DNA from: Platycnemis pennipes
Taxonomy: Eukaryota > Arthropoda > Insecta > Odonata > Platycnemididae
DNA length: 64,000 nucleotides
NCBI GenBank assembly: GCA_933228895.1
Contig: OW121849.1
Coordinates: forward strand, 126,980,849 to 127,044,848
Reading direction: 5' to 3'
Position 1 is the stretch's first letter. Each line of letters starts with the position of its first letter. This document shows positions 1 through 13,200 of this stretch, piece by piece. Under the pieces are notes generated by a model. It was given only the letters and a program-made list of their open reading frames with translations. It was not told the origin of the DNA and did no database searches. Position numbers and translations under genes: made by a program.

Positions 1-33
1 CGGTAGGCACTCAATGAGATAGGTAGATGCGGC

Positions 34-578
34 ATGGAACTTTCTGGGTGCCTGGTCATACAAGTATATCCGGAAATGAGCTGGCTAAGCCCGGATCCAG
101 CCACAACCCGATTGGGACCAGAGCCAATCATACCTATTGCTACCGCAATAGGGATGACAGAAATCAGACATTGGGGCTTTGCCAGGCATTCTGAGATCTG
201 GATAACCATACCAAGTCAGCGACAGGCCAAATTACTCATAGGAGAACCTAGGCCTGGACTTGAAAAAAGACTCCTACTTAACAACGAACGGTAGTGGGAC
301 TCCTTACTGGGCACTACCAAGTTAAGTGCACCTACATCTCTGGGAATTGCATATTCACCCAGATGCAGGTAGTGCAAAGAAGATGTACACACGAGTGTAC
401 ATCTTCTTTCCACATATTACACGAGTGCCTTGCTGTGATGAGGACTCAGAATAGGTACCTGGGTACACCATTCATGGAGCCCAGGGAGATCACCATAGGG
501 GACCTGTTGGCTTCCAGTAGGGCGATGGCTTTTATGGGTGATTTCACCAGAAGGATGGTTGGCACAATGGACCAATAG
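34..578 (+). pseudogene. LINE 3' fragment, RNase H-like C-terminal region
   Basis: Two consecutive plus-strand reading frames (34-294 and 294-578) read like the C-terminal part of an RNase H-bearing non-LTR retrotransposon polyprotein. The second frame has LLTGHYQV, then a Cys/His-spaced stretch, then a segment ending LGTPFMEP. This resembles the 'LLTGHC.L ... C..C ... H.L..C ... LG' pattern after the RNase H domain in several insect LINE clades. The frame changes near 294 and the left end is cut by the window edge, so it is a degenerate fragment. Assignment is from recalled family patterns, not a search. Confidence 0.5.
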
Positions 579-659
579 GTCTAAGTGCCTTAAGGTCTAA
601 GCCTCCTTTTGAGGAACTCCACCAAAAACATCATGTACATATAAAGACATAATATGTAC

Positions 660-2440
660 TTAAAAATGATATTTTTAGTACAAATTTACTCGTCCTATGG
701 TATCATTTTTTGGGGTCATTAAACCCATGCAAGTAGGGCATTCTCAATGCAAAAGCAGGCCGTAAAGGAGAAATGTGGAGTTACATACTAGAGTGAAGCA
801 TGACCACAGTCCAAATCTCTGTATCCTACCCTTCCCTATATATAATGCACTGTTTTTAAAAATTACCCCATTCACTATGAACCAAATGAATTACTTACTT
901 ACTCCTCGCGGCTACAGCCCTTGTAGGGCCTTGGCCTCTGCGACAATTTTTGACCAGCCGCTGTGATCCTTTGCTTTAATTCTCCATCTCTTCACTCCCA
1001 TCCTCCTCAAATCATATTCCAGTCATCTTTTCCGAGGTCTTCCTCTCAATCTTTTACCACCAGGATGTCCCATGTATATTTTTCACCATTCTACTCTCAG
1101 ACATTCTCTCTACATGGCCTAACCACCTTAACCTGTTACTCTTTATTTCTGTCACTATGTTTAAGTGGTTGTAGAGTATCTCTAGCTCTCTATCCATCCT
1201 AATTCTCCACTGTCCATTTTCATTCGTTGCACTAAAAATCCTTCTCAAAAATTTCCTTTCCCATCTTTTAAGCAGTTCTTCTTCTGCAGAGGTCATGGTC
1301 CATGTTGCAGAGCCGTACATAACTACAGGTCTAATCACAGTTCAATAGACTTTAGTTTTCAAGTTTTGACTAAGGTTACGTGACTTGAGAACCTTCAGCA
1401 ATGCTCTTAAAGCCCTATTGCCTGCTGCTATTCTAGCTTATATTTCTTTATATAGTCCATTGTCTTTTTTTCACCGGCACTCCCAAATACTTGAACTTAT
1501 TACATATTCTATTACATAGTCTACATATTTCGTTTTGTTCCCATTCAGTTCTATAAATTTATCTTTCACTAGTTTACTTTTCCTGGAAGAGAGCATGTAC
1601 TGGGTCCTGTTACATTTCACTTCAAGGCCCACCTTTCCAGCTTCCATTTATAATCTCATCAGTCCTTCCTCGAGATCTTTGTCTTCTGGATATCTGGTTT
1701 TGTGATATACGATTAAAAATGTACCACCTGGGTTGCCGATGTCTACTTTTCTCATCACCTGCTCTAGGACCACATTGAAGAGTATGGTGTAGAGCACATT
1801 GCCTTGTTGTAAACCCCGAGTAATTTTGAATTCCCTCGAGAGGCTCCCTTTGATTTTGACCTTGCATCTAGTGCTATTCAATGTCATTTTAATTATCTGA
1901 TTAATTTACTTGGAAAATCCATGCTGATCAAAGTCTCATAGTTTTTTCTCTTTATGCTATCGTAGGCTTGCCGAAAATCCACAAATAGCTGGTGACGATG
2001 TACATTGTTTCATAACACTTTTCCATTATCTGCTCACTATAAAAATATGGTCCATCGTTGATCTGCCTGTCTAAATCCACATTGGTAGTCTCCAAGAATT
2101 TGCTCTACTAGTGGATTGAACCAAATGAATGCCGATACAATTATAATAGGTACCTGTCAGAAAGGAGATACACACACAGGCAACTATAAGCTTACTTCTT
2201 GCCAAAAAGGAGTCCATCATACTGCTTCCATGGTCTTCAACAAGCTTCCAGGTCTGTAAAAACCTCTACCTGACTTGTCTTTTTCAAAAAGAGACTGAGG
2301 GCTTTTCTGTGTGAAAATAATTTCTATGAACTTAGAGAATATTCCAAAAGAGACTAAACTTGTACCCTTATGCCCAATTTTTGTGTTTTGTAATCCTGAC
2401 TTGCTTTGCATCAAGATTTGACCATAGAAGCTAATAATGT
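660..2440 (+). mobile_element. Non-LTR retrotransposon (Jockey/CR1 group) 3' fragment, interrupted
   Basis: With the insertion at 892-2130 removed, the plus strand reads as a decayed LINE C-terminal region. Around 684-770 it gives YGIIFWGH then AFSMQKQAV; around 790-890 a segment like CILPFPIYNALFLK; and after the insertion (2131-2357) HHTASMVFNKLP, then in a shifted frame FFKKRLRAFLCENNFYEL, ending at a TAA at 2355. The order FWG, QKQAV, LPSIYI, NKLP, FKKRL is the usual tail of CR1/Jockey-type reverse transcriptase proteins and matches the fragment at 30426-30860. Frameshifts and stops make it inactive. Both outer limits are approximate. Confidence 0.65.
892..2116 (-). mobile_element. 5'-truncated LINE insertion with 14-bp target-site duplication
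   Basis: The minus strand carries the 3' half of a LINE reverse transcriptase. Around 1900-2000 are remnants of the KAFDS block, around 1740-1830 RGLQQGNVLYTILFN, at 1054-1338 VVMYGSATWT ... RRIF ... LRWLGHVERM, and near 912-1010 a C-terminus reading SGWSKIVAEAKALQGL with a stop at 912-914. A short TAAG-type repeat tail follows at about 892-905. The unit is bounded by the identical 14-mer TGAACCAAATGAAT at 878-891 and 2117-2130, which I read as the target-site duplication. It lacks the endonuclease and the 5' part of the RT and has frameshifts, so it is a dead 5'-truncated copy. Confidence 0.75.
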
Positions 2441-4130
2441 AGTGAAATTAGGTGCATGCCCATGCCTGATTTTGCTACAAAGACTTTCATGGTGCATAGG
2501 CAGTAATGGCTGGATCTTTTGGGTTTCACTGCGTCATTTTTGCTTCAGGGACAACCGTTTTACCTGCATTACAGCAGACATCTTCAGGTTGAAGTGCTGG
2601 ATGCCATGTTTTAGCCATCATCATATAGGTCTAAAGCAACAACGATGCGGTGAAACCTGAAAGATTCATCCATCAATTATTGAATCTTTGGTTTTTGCTT
2701 GACGTGTACTTTTGATGAGTGGGTAAGCTGGGAGTAAATGCTCTAAGTGAATTATTGGGACTTGATTATTCTATCATTTTGCTGCGAAGCAGTAGTTTCA
2801 AGAGCTGCATGGGTCAGAATAGGTCAAATCAGCAGGCTATATGATCTGAGCCGGTATAATAGCCTACCATTTTTCTCGGTCTCAAATTTAATTCAAAACT
2901 CTTTATCTGCTATTTATACATTTTGTGATAGATATTACTACATTTTGGTTTCTGTTTTACAAAGAAGAGTTCATCTTTATCATTTAACGATATTTAAATG
3001 TTATTTAAATTTCATTTTTAAGTCTAGGGTTTGACTTACTTTGTCACTTTACTGAAGTAAATTTTTCCTCGGTGTAATCTCTCCATTCAGTCAATTCTCA
3101 GGGTTTACTTTAAATGCAAATAAAATACTCACAGCTTAATGTGGGCCCCTGAAATTAACTATGTACTTCTAGATAACCACATCTTTATTAGCTGCAAATT
3201 TTTCTTTCAGGTGCACATAAATCTGTCTCCTCCAAAAGTAATAATTTTGTTACCAAGTAATAAATGACTGACGATTTTGAACATTTTGCGTTTAAACCTC
3301 TGATGCAAAAAAGTTATAAAAATCCAACACTTTTTATGAAAACCCAACTAAGTGCAACTTGCTGGAATAATAAGGCCTATTTTTGGAGTGACAAGTATTT
3401 AAATAATGCCACATAGGTAAAACAAGAATGAAAACCATGACGACACTCTCACAGCAATGCATTAAGGAAAAAATATTGATAAGGACAGTTCTGCAGTCAT
3501 CAGAAGGCATTAACTTTCTTGCCTTTCACAATAATTCTGAAGAGGATGACAAAGAGAAGCATAATGAATAAGTACTGAAAAATTATATGTTCAAATTTTT
3601 ACATAAATTCAATCCCACAAAAACACAAAATACATTAAAATTGCCCTTCCCTTGCGAGAATAAATTCATTAACGTACATTTCCATGAGGGCTAAAGTAAC
3701 TGTGCCATCACAAAAACATGGGAACATTCAATGAAATGCTTCTTTGGAATGAAGTTACAGCTGAATCTTCATTTCAGCACCACTTGGCAATAAAGGAACC
3801 AATCAGACAAAATGTTATCACAAGCACATAACAAAAATGGCAGACTACATCAAATATTAAATTATGAATGTACACATAACAGAAGTCAATATGAATACTC
3901 ATACAAGTGATGCAGCATCATAATCAGTCTCAGCTATTCATGACAGTTACCAGTATCAGCAATCACACTCAAACATCCACTTTCTCATCCACCCTCACAG
4001 GAATAGGAAATACTTCACATTTCATTGCAGTTACTTAATTTCTTGGCAATTAGTTTTTTCTGCAAACACACCTCAGTGCTTCATTTTCACTTATTTGAAT
4101 ACAAAGGGATGACACCCTTGTCTCATACAA
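2441..4130. other. 3' flank / probable 3' UTR of PDIA6
   Basis: I see no supported coding sequence here. The part next to the PDIA6 stop (4131) is probably its 3' UTR. A minus-strand AATAAA (TTTATT on the plus strand, about 3184-3189) is one possible polyadenylation signal, but the sequence is AT-rich and this is weak evidence. The plus-strand frames at 2406-2660 and 2747-3034 have no recognisable domain. Confidence 0.3.
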
Positions 4131-4296
4131 TCAGAGCTCATCCTTGGACAGGTCATCAAGTTCTACATCTGAGAGGTCAATATCTTCTTCAGGTGGTAAT
4201 TCGCCATCTTTCCCATCCCATGGCTCAATGTCTCTCACTTTTGGAAGTGAAGCACCCTTGACAGGGGCTGTTGAACCACGACCAAATGATAGATCC
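4131..4296 (-). CDS. PDIA6: PDIA6 coding exon 7 (acidic tail, KDEL stop)
   Basis: Encodes [12 protein letters not shown], then [11 protein letters not shown], an acidic stretch and LSKDEL followed by TGA at 4131-4133. KDEL is the ER retrieval signal. Acceptor TTTTAG. Confidence 0.94.
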
Positions 4297-7200
4297 CTAA
4301 AAACAATAAGAAAATCTCCTTAGAGTAGCTACCAGATACTGAAATGCATTTGGACTGGGAGATTAACACATTTTTTATTTTAAAATTAAAGAATAAAGAA
4401 AAACAATCTTAATCAAGGAATTTTACATGAAAAATGGTCATAAGCATTAATATTTAATGCTTATCTTCACTTGTTTCAATACCTCAAAAATTCATTGATT
4501 CCATCATAACTGAAAGAGCCACGGAGAATGGAATACTTCATCTTCTTAGCATTCATTACTGCCAATGCAGGGTAACCAAATCCACCCATTTCAAGCATTT
4601 CTTCAACTTCAGGTTGAGCTGCAGCCTCTGCCCATACCCACCTAGGAAAGGGTTTCATGATTAGATCAGTTAGCATCCATTTTTAACAGGAAGAAATTTG
4701 GTTCACTCGGCTTCTCTCATATCTTTTTTCAATTCAATTCAATTCTCATGATTATCTTTTCCCCCATTTTTCCTGTTAAAGATATACAAATGCTATGGTT
4801 GAACCTAATGAATCCAATCACTCAGATGAGGTCTAATCCATGGATATGGAATAAAATGAATGCAGTAATTATAAAACTTAAAACTTGAAAACGGCCTCCC
4901 GAAAAGCAGCCTTCTTTTCGATCGCTGCTCGGAGTGACTCCCTCGAAGATGCGTCGCGTAGGTTTCCGTGACTACAGCCTTTAAGAGAGTGACAACCCAA
5001 ATCTAAATCCTTTTGAAGCAAGAGTTGTTACTACCACCGTCGATATTTCCTAGTCAACGAGTTGCAAATTACTCACTTTTTGCCTTTATTTCGTCATAGG
5101 AAATAATTTGATCTTACAATATTAATGACATAGATGATTATTGTTATCAGCATTTATGTATCTGTTAACGATCAGTGATGTCTTGGTATTATCGGTGAAT
5201 TTTATTTGATAACGCAATGAGCTCGAAAAATGCATTTGTATAGTAAATGGCAAAAATAATTATGCTACAACTGATACATGAAGATTTCAATAAATATAGA
5301 GAAGATGTTTTGAATGTCTTTACAGATTATAAGTGTTAAGTTTCATGCTCAAGTGTGTAATAAATGAGTAAATTTATTGCGGAAATATTTAGAATTTCTT
5401 TCAAATTACACAAAAATCCCGCACTCTCACATACTTGTATGGTTATTTCTTTGAATGAATACTCATCAGCAATTCATACCGAAGCATATGCTATTTTAAA
5501 TATCAAAGCAAACTCACTTTATAAATATTAAGGAGATTATTTGGAATACGTTGAACGTCTTAAAAATACTAGTAGCAAATTCAGAGGCCCATAATTGGGG
5601 AAACAATAGCAAATTGGTGAAAACTATAGGTGTTTTCCTATTCAAAGGCCCTGCTTTGAGACCTGGCAGTCCTTATTTGAGTACTGCGGCGAAGGTTTTT
5701 CAGGTTAAGATCTCTGGCCTTCGTATAGCACGTTAAACTGGATTCTTTGGTGCTTTTCCGAGAGCGGGCTAATGCCGACACAACTTGTTCCACCCATTCT
5801 CCGCTCGTCGGCAATTCCTTCTCTACCATGCATACACTGATGCAAAACCCAGCTCTTGTATGGTTTGATTCCCAGATAATTCGTACTTTTTTCTGTTTAC
5901 ATATGTTTTCTCCACCTTCCTCACCCACTTCGTGTTCATCATTTGGTGTTTCCAGTGTGTGGATCAAGAGGGTCAATAAAGGTAAAGCAATAAGGATGTG
6001 GGATGGAGGACGGAGACTAATTAAAACAAAGCGCAGAGAAAAATTATCCCCCTGTACTCAAAGGTTATGTTTTCAGGCATTGTTAAACGGAAAGGTGTAT
6101 AATGGACGGGTAATTCTGCAAAGCGATCATAAAACATCCAACGTAATTAGAAGCAATACCTGGAACTACTGTGCAAAGAGGCCTAGGAGATTTAGGGCTC
6201 GTCCGTAGGATATGCAAGGAGAATATATTGTCGGAGGATTTCGTAGAATAAGTATTGATAGCTAAAATGAAAATGAAAAAGAGAGTAACAAGGGAATGCA
6301 AAGACTACTGAATTTTACCAAATATTCTTCCCTCAATCACATCTTTCAATACACCCTTGCCCTTTTTACCTTCTCCATCCACATCTTCTGCCTTCTGCTT
6401 ATATCAATCAAATTTATTTCCTCTCCTACCAATTCTAGTAATTCATCATTCGTCCTCCTTTCAACCCACTTTAATTTCTCCATCCTTCTCTACACACACA
6501 TTTCAAAAGGTTCAGAGTATATTTTCATCTTCTTTACAGGAAACCTATGTATAAGCGCCATATAGTGCCACGATTCATATCAAACTTTTTGCTAGTATTT
6601 TCATTGCTACCCTACTTAACTACTTACTAATGTCAATATTTCATCTTTACAAGTAAAAGCTTATCTTGCCAATACGATTTTCCATCTGTCATCAATGCTG
6701 CTATACCCCTTTTTCTCCAATGCACTACTTAAATAGCAGAAAGTGGAAATGTGAAGAAATGGAGAGCCTGCTTTGAGAGAATTGCTTTGGGTCTGCATAG
6801 AGAATTGCTTCAAACATCACGCAGAACAGCAAATTTGGAGATCCGTGGTTGAAGTCCCGGATGAGTTAAGTTTTTTTTCTGTAGTGATCTGGATTGATTG
6901 TTTTTTCACCACCTGCTTACTGTTCGATGTTGTGGGTGTCATAAAACGTGTCAGGAATGTTTCTGAGGGTGAAAACATATGCCGACCGATTTCCGAACGT
7001 ATCGGAATTATTTCAGAGAGTAGGGTATCAGCAAAGTTCGCAATGGCTACTCTTCTCCCTTCTCTTATTATGCTGTTTTACGCATCTCTCTTTTGGAGAG
7101 AGGAATGTAATGAGGCTGGGATTAAGTAGAGACTTCTCCTTTGCAAGAAGCTCGGCCCACGTAGGCCGATAGCTGTCGATTATCATAAATTCATGGCTTT

Positions 7201-10200
7201 TGAATAAATTTCCAGGAGTTATTACTCAAGCGTTACAAAAATACTAAAGATTATATTAGCAGCTGATCTAATTCCATTTAGACATAATACATGATCAGCT
7301 GAAGCAGTGATCAATTGAAACAAAACAACAGAATGTTAATCCTATGACTATGTTTACACCTTCCTCACTTGGCGAGAGAAACGTTGGACGAATCAGAGAA
7401 ATGGTGAATTAGTGATCAATAATGTAGGCCTCTTGAAGTAATAAGGTTACTGGATATAAAATGCCAACCAGGACATTGAATTATTTTAAGGCCTAATAAT
7501 ATCTGTGGAAACGCTACAACAATTCAGCACGTCAATCATTATCCTCGGAAAATCATCCAAATGTCACAGAACTCCAAAGTGACATGGAGATAAGTGTAGA
7601 TATTTTCGGTGGAGGCAGAGAAAGCGAGTGTAGTTTTCGATGATGTTACTACTAAATACGTAGTGAGCAGCGCTTGGAACTTATTTCGTCCCCCTTCTCC
7701 CGATCTGTGGCCACAGGGACCTATGCGGATCGGCTGACTTGTATTCTGGCAGAAATCGCGCCCAAGGTGGTTTGCCCTGGCTGTTCACTTGAGAAAGGGC
7801 GAAAAGGGCAATAATCTTTCGATGGAAGGGTACCCTCAATAAAAGGCTAGAGCCAGAGTTCTGGGTATGTAAACTCTCCACGCCAAGGGACGGTTTTGAC
7901 AGATCTCCTTCAACTCGGGACTTGGAAACATTCGGCCTCCGAAGTGGTAACATTTTATTCTGGATGATTGTACCATCGAAAGGCCCATGATTAACATGTA
8001 AAAGAAAACAGATATAGCGAGGCCAAGAAGCTCCTGCAACGGTATACGTTCGGTATTACAAGCGGTATTTCTTGAGGGCGATGCACAGCAAAGTACAAAT
8101 TAACACATGGTATTTATCTTCAGTGGCATTATTAGTCAACAACAACTTAGAATACAAGATTTGTGCCATCTCTACATTATTTAAAGTCCAATCAAGTTCA
8201 GGCACTGACAATTTACAGCCCGCTCTGGCGTACCTTGTGAACGCTCGCACTTTTCAGTTCTTTTGTTAAGCCAAGTTCACATAGGAGCAGAATGGGTGGA
8301 AGATGGACAAGTGAAAAAGCATCTAGCCAATCACACGACAGCGGAGAGTCGTGGTGTGGGTAAGGGGCAGAGTTCAGCCTGCCTGTCTTCGCCCTCCCGC
8401 CTCCACCCGCTCGTTCCTGTCCCTAGACTGAAGCAGACGATGCTTTAATCATTTTTCAGCCGTGAATAGACATTGAAAGTACTGTGTTGTTAATGTGAAG
8501 CATGCGTATGTATGATACTAAAGGTACGACGTTTGTTTCGTCATGCTTTTTATTTTCGCGACGACGTTGTCAAAGTTTTCCATTGACAAAGAATTATTTA
8601 TTTCCTTATAATTTTTAAATTAATATATCCTGGTTTTGATTATTTTTTCCCGATAGCAGAAATAATGGGGATACTTATGTTTTCTGGTACATTTGCTATT
8701 CATGCATATTTTTCAGTTTTCGTAAATATTGCAAGGCCTGATGTTATACGAAGAATTAAAAATTATCCCGTTCGACAAGCTTTTATTTTATTTTATGATT
8801 CCTGAATTCACGGATATATACAATTTTGGGTGAATGCATCGAGAATTCTCGGCAATAGTATTTCATGGGTGTTACCACCATTCGCTCTAGATCCTCCAGT
8901 GGGTCAATTCTGTAAATGTCATAGGCATCATAAGAAGCGATTCTGTAGATGTCATAGGCGTCATAACTTCATCCTCTCCGTCATAGCGTATGACGATCAA
9001 AATTCTTGGTCATAGGCGTCATAAGATCTCAGAATAGGAGCGTTTTTGTTGAAAAGGGTATCTTGTGGTTTTCTTTTGTAAAAAGGACAGAGATCACGGT
9101 GACAGGTAAAAGCACAGCGATATTGTAATTAAAATTGTGAATCTGTAGTACTCCCCATTCATTCCTAAGTTGCTATTCAGCCACATTAATAAGAATCCAT
9201 GAATGAAAATAACATCAGTACATGACATGCAATAATTACTTTCGAAAGATTTGACTTTTATACTCTCTTGAACAGACTCCATCTTCATTATTGTTTACAA
9301 ATTTTCTCCAAGTCACAGCTGATGAAATGTGTTGAAAGCCCCCATTGGCTTTTCTCATTTTCTTAGGACTACCAAGATACAAAATTCTAGATTTTCATGG
9401 CAATGCGCAACTGTTCACCCGTCATCCGTCATAAGCCTTATGACTGTAGCTTATGGAATCACTCGAATGTCATAGCCGTCATAAGTTGCCCGTCATAGCA
9501 ATCACCCTTATGATGCCTATGACATTTACAGAATTCACCTGCAGGTGGCAGCACTAGTACGACATACGATGTTCAGCGCAACTGACAGAGGCATTTGCTT
9601 GTGCAAATAAATACTAGTTGCAACTAATTTTTGAGAGGTAACTGAATGAGAATATTAGAAATGGCTAGGAATAGGTAATTACGCAAGAAATATTTTCAAC
9701 CTCTGAAAAATCCGTATTTCAGCGAATCATTACAACATTCCTAACCAAAGAACGTACTGGTTAACACTCGAAGACTTCAGCAAAGCATAAATTATTGTTT
9801 TGGAAGATATAATTCACAAAATGATCAATGAAAATGTAATTGTGCACGTCAATGGCTCTTCTACCTGTTTCTAATAGCATGGTAACGAAAGAAAAACGCA
9901 AAGTAAGAACAGCCGCGGGAAATGAGAGGCTCAATCCAGCATATTCGGATAGAACGAGCACTTGCTACAGAGAGTGAATTCCCAGCAATTGTGAGCACTC
10001 TTTATACTGAGCTTCCACTGTATTTAGCTACTTCCCAAATCGTGTGAAAAAATGTAAAGATCCTGTAAGTCCTGTAAAAAATAAAGTCCTGACTTTTATT
10101 CCACATAAATAACAACCTTCCATTTAAATGATAGGCAACATATAATACAAACATGAAATATGTACTGGCAAAGTATAACATAAATATATTCAATAACTAA

Positions 10201-13200
10201 ATGGGAAAAATATAGCAAAACAAAAATTGAAGACTGTTATTTTCATTAATCATGAAGTTATTAAAACTTCATTCAGGTCACTATAAAAATTCTTCCTTTG
10301 ATTCTCATTTTTTTTTGTTAAGTTGCATCAATTTTGCAGTGCAGTGCATTGCATTGATTGAATTTGTCAACACAAAAAATTGTCACATCCAGAAATTAAA
10401 ATTCAACGCCTAAAATATGATTTTCAAATGACTTCGTCTCTTTAAAAAAGTCATGAATTTAGAGGTCAGAAAATAACTAGAGAGGAAATTCTATCCGTTA
10501 ATTTATTTCCTTCTTGATCCTATTATTGCCCACAAAAACTTACCCCCACATCTTCTGCTTGTATTTGTCACCCAATTTCTTCAAGGTTCCTAAATATTCA
10601 TTACGGCAATCAGATTGGCAATCCAATATATGGGGAAGAATGGCAACCACACACAGTGGATGCTGCTCACAAGCTTCCTTCAATGTTGCCTCATTTATTA
10701 TCTATAAATAACAAGAACATGTAAAAATTGTATAAATTACACTTGTAATTGGCACTACTGCAATGTGCTTTCAATGTAGTTTTTGCCCTGATCATATTTT
10801 AGATACTCTGGTAGGAAAAGCCAGAGGCATTTTAGTAGCTATATAATATTTTAGTAGATAAAATAATTTAAAAATTTAAATGTGAATATTACCTTAAAAT
10901 TTCTTGCAATTAAAGACATATACCTTTAAGTGCATTTAAAAATGTTTTTCTGAAATTCTAGGGAAAATGTAATTTTTAAACGATTATAACAATTTAAATG
11001 TTGCTCTTCACCAAGGCCCATGGCACTTAAGAGGTTAAACTAGAATTTGATCATGAAATGATCACCTAAAGCTCTGGAGGAAAAATATGAGATCAAATAG
11101 GATTAATCTAAGTTAAAATAGAAATCACACACACAAAACCAGCACAGCACACAAAATCAGCAAATTCACACATTCCCTCTCTCACTCACAGACTATATGG
11201 AATAGATATCATTATATTTTTACACAGGCATGTTTTTCTTTCAGAATGGTTCAATTTAGATAGCCATTAGTTCTTACGCAAGAAAGTTTTCGATGAGATA
11301 ACATTTTGGGTATACTTCTTTCAGATACCTGAAGAATATGCTGAAAAGTTATTTTTATGTGCATCACTAGTGATTAAACAAACATATTATCTGGTTCTAA
11401 TTTTTACTTCAATAATTTGAAAAGAATGCCATTATCGGTAATAGGTAGTTATCCAGTTTTTAATTGAGGTTACTCTTGTGACGTGCGGGATGCATACCAT
11501 ACCTGATGAACAAGTGCTTACCCGAGGCTAATTGACACCCCACGCCACTGCTTTTCATACAATGAAATACTAATTAATGTTAACTTAAAGATTAAAAGAA
11601 CAATATATGACTTTCTTAAACATAAATTATAAACTCTAGGTTTAAAAAAATCATGTTTTCCAGTTGCATTCTACTAAAACTACAGCACATTTGTTAATGT
11701 GAATTTTAATGAAAGTCTCATCAACATATAACAATAAAATAAAAACATATATAAGTAAATATGCTATGTAACACATATAAAAGGGAGAGCAACTTTTTTC
11801 TATTGCACTGGTAGTATACTTCCAATTTATATCCTTATAACTTCCAATTACTATAGTAATTGGAAGTTTGGCATACCTCTTTGTTTTCAGGAGGGGGTAT
11901 ATTTTCCGCATGCTTATCGGATGCCCAGGAAACAATGTCAGAAGAAGTCCTCCCACCATTATAGTCTTCAGCTGAATTTCTATCTTTAGGACCGGATGGA
12001 AAGAATTTGATGGTTGGATAACCCTGAACTCCATATTCACTTGCTTTGCTCTGATGAACTGTAGCATCCAATGCTCCCAATTTGACCTGCAAAAATGCAT
12101 ATTAAATCAATTTAATCCCTACTAATAACAAATGACTTCCATCAAATTTAAGGAGACTGGTATTCTGTACTCCTGAATGTTCTCGCAAAAGAGATAACCA
12201 TTCAATACTGATTGAAGGGAATATTTGACCTTCTTACCTGTGGGAAATATTTGGCCTGTTAACTAAACACAAAAATGTTACACATTCAAGCAAGAATAAA
12301 ATTTGAAAATCCTAAAATTGAACCTCATAAGAATTTTTATAAGCTACTATAGCTGCATATTCATTGTCTATCAATAGAACACATACAAGATTTCACAGTG
12401 ATACAGTAATTCAATACCATAAACTGTATTTTATATTCCTCTCAACCTGATTATCTAACCTTATCTGAATCCACTACCTCACAAGCTATCAAGTTAAAAC
12501 CATCCTCTTCGTAACCAGTGCCATTCAATTCTCTGCTATATATGTATTATTGTATAACCTTATATTTTCCTCACACCTTTACTTAGTTCCCACAATTCCC
12601 TTCCTCCTCCCTCATTTAGTCTGTAAAATTTTATGAAAATCCAATGAAATTTTGAATACTTTTGCAGAAAAAAAATGCATAGACTATCTACAGAATGAAT
12701 AATACACATAACTGGACTTGTTAAAAGAATGATACTTGCATGATCATCGCAATATTTTTACATTAGTTAGATTCATTGAACATGTGAGGTAAAATATAGT
12801 TTCCGCATTAAACATATGCTCTGCCTGCCATGTTATGCTCTGTAAAGCTGGATGATTATATAAAATTCTAATCAAAATGGATCACTTCTTGCTTATGGCC
12901 TCTACATCATTGTTGGTAAAAATGAGAATTTTTCCCTTGCCGAGAATGCTGATGAATGCATTTCGTTATTTAATACCTAAAAATTTTTTATAATATCACA
13001 TACTATCCCATACATTTAATAGTCTTCTGGATGAGACAGACACCTCAGCTTCATTATAATGAAATTTTGAAATATGTATTGAAGTTCATAGATTTGAGTT
13101 TCTACTATGATGCTATTTCCCAAATTTTTTCCATTTCTTCTAGACAACATGACATTTCTTTCGACAAAACAAATTATATTTCCCTGCCACAGCTATGTAC

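Noticed and set aside
5638..6208. Overlapping plus (153 codons) and minus (112 codons) open frames in PDIA6 intron 5
   Set aside because: No recognisable domain, no splice context, and both strands are open over the same bases.
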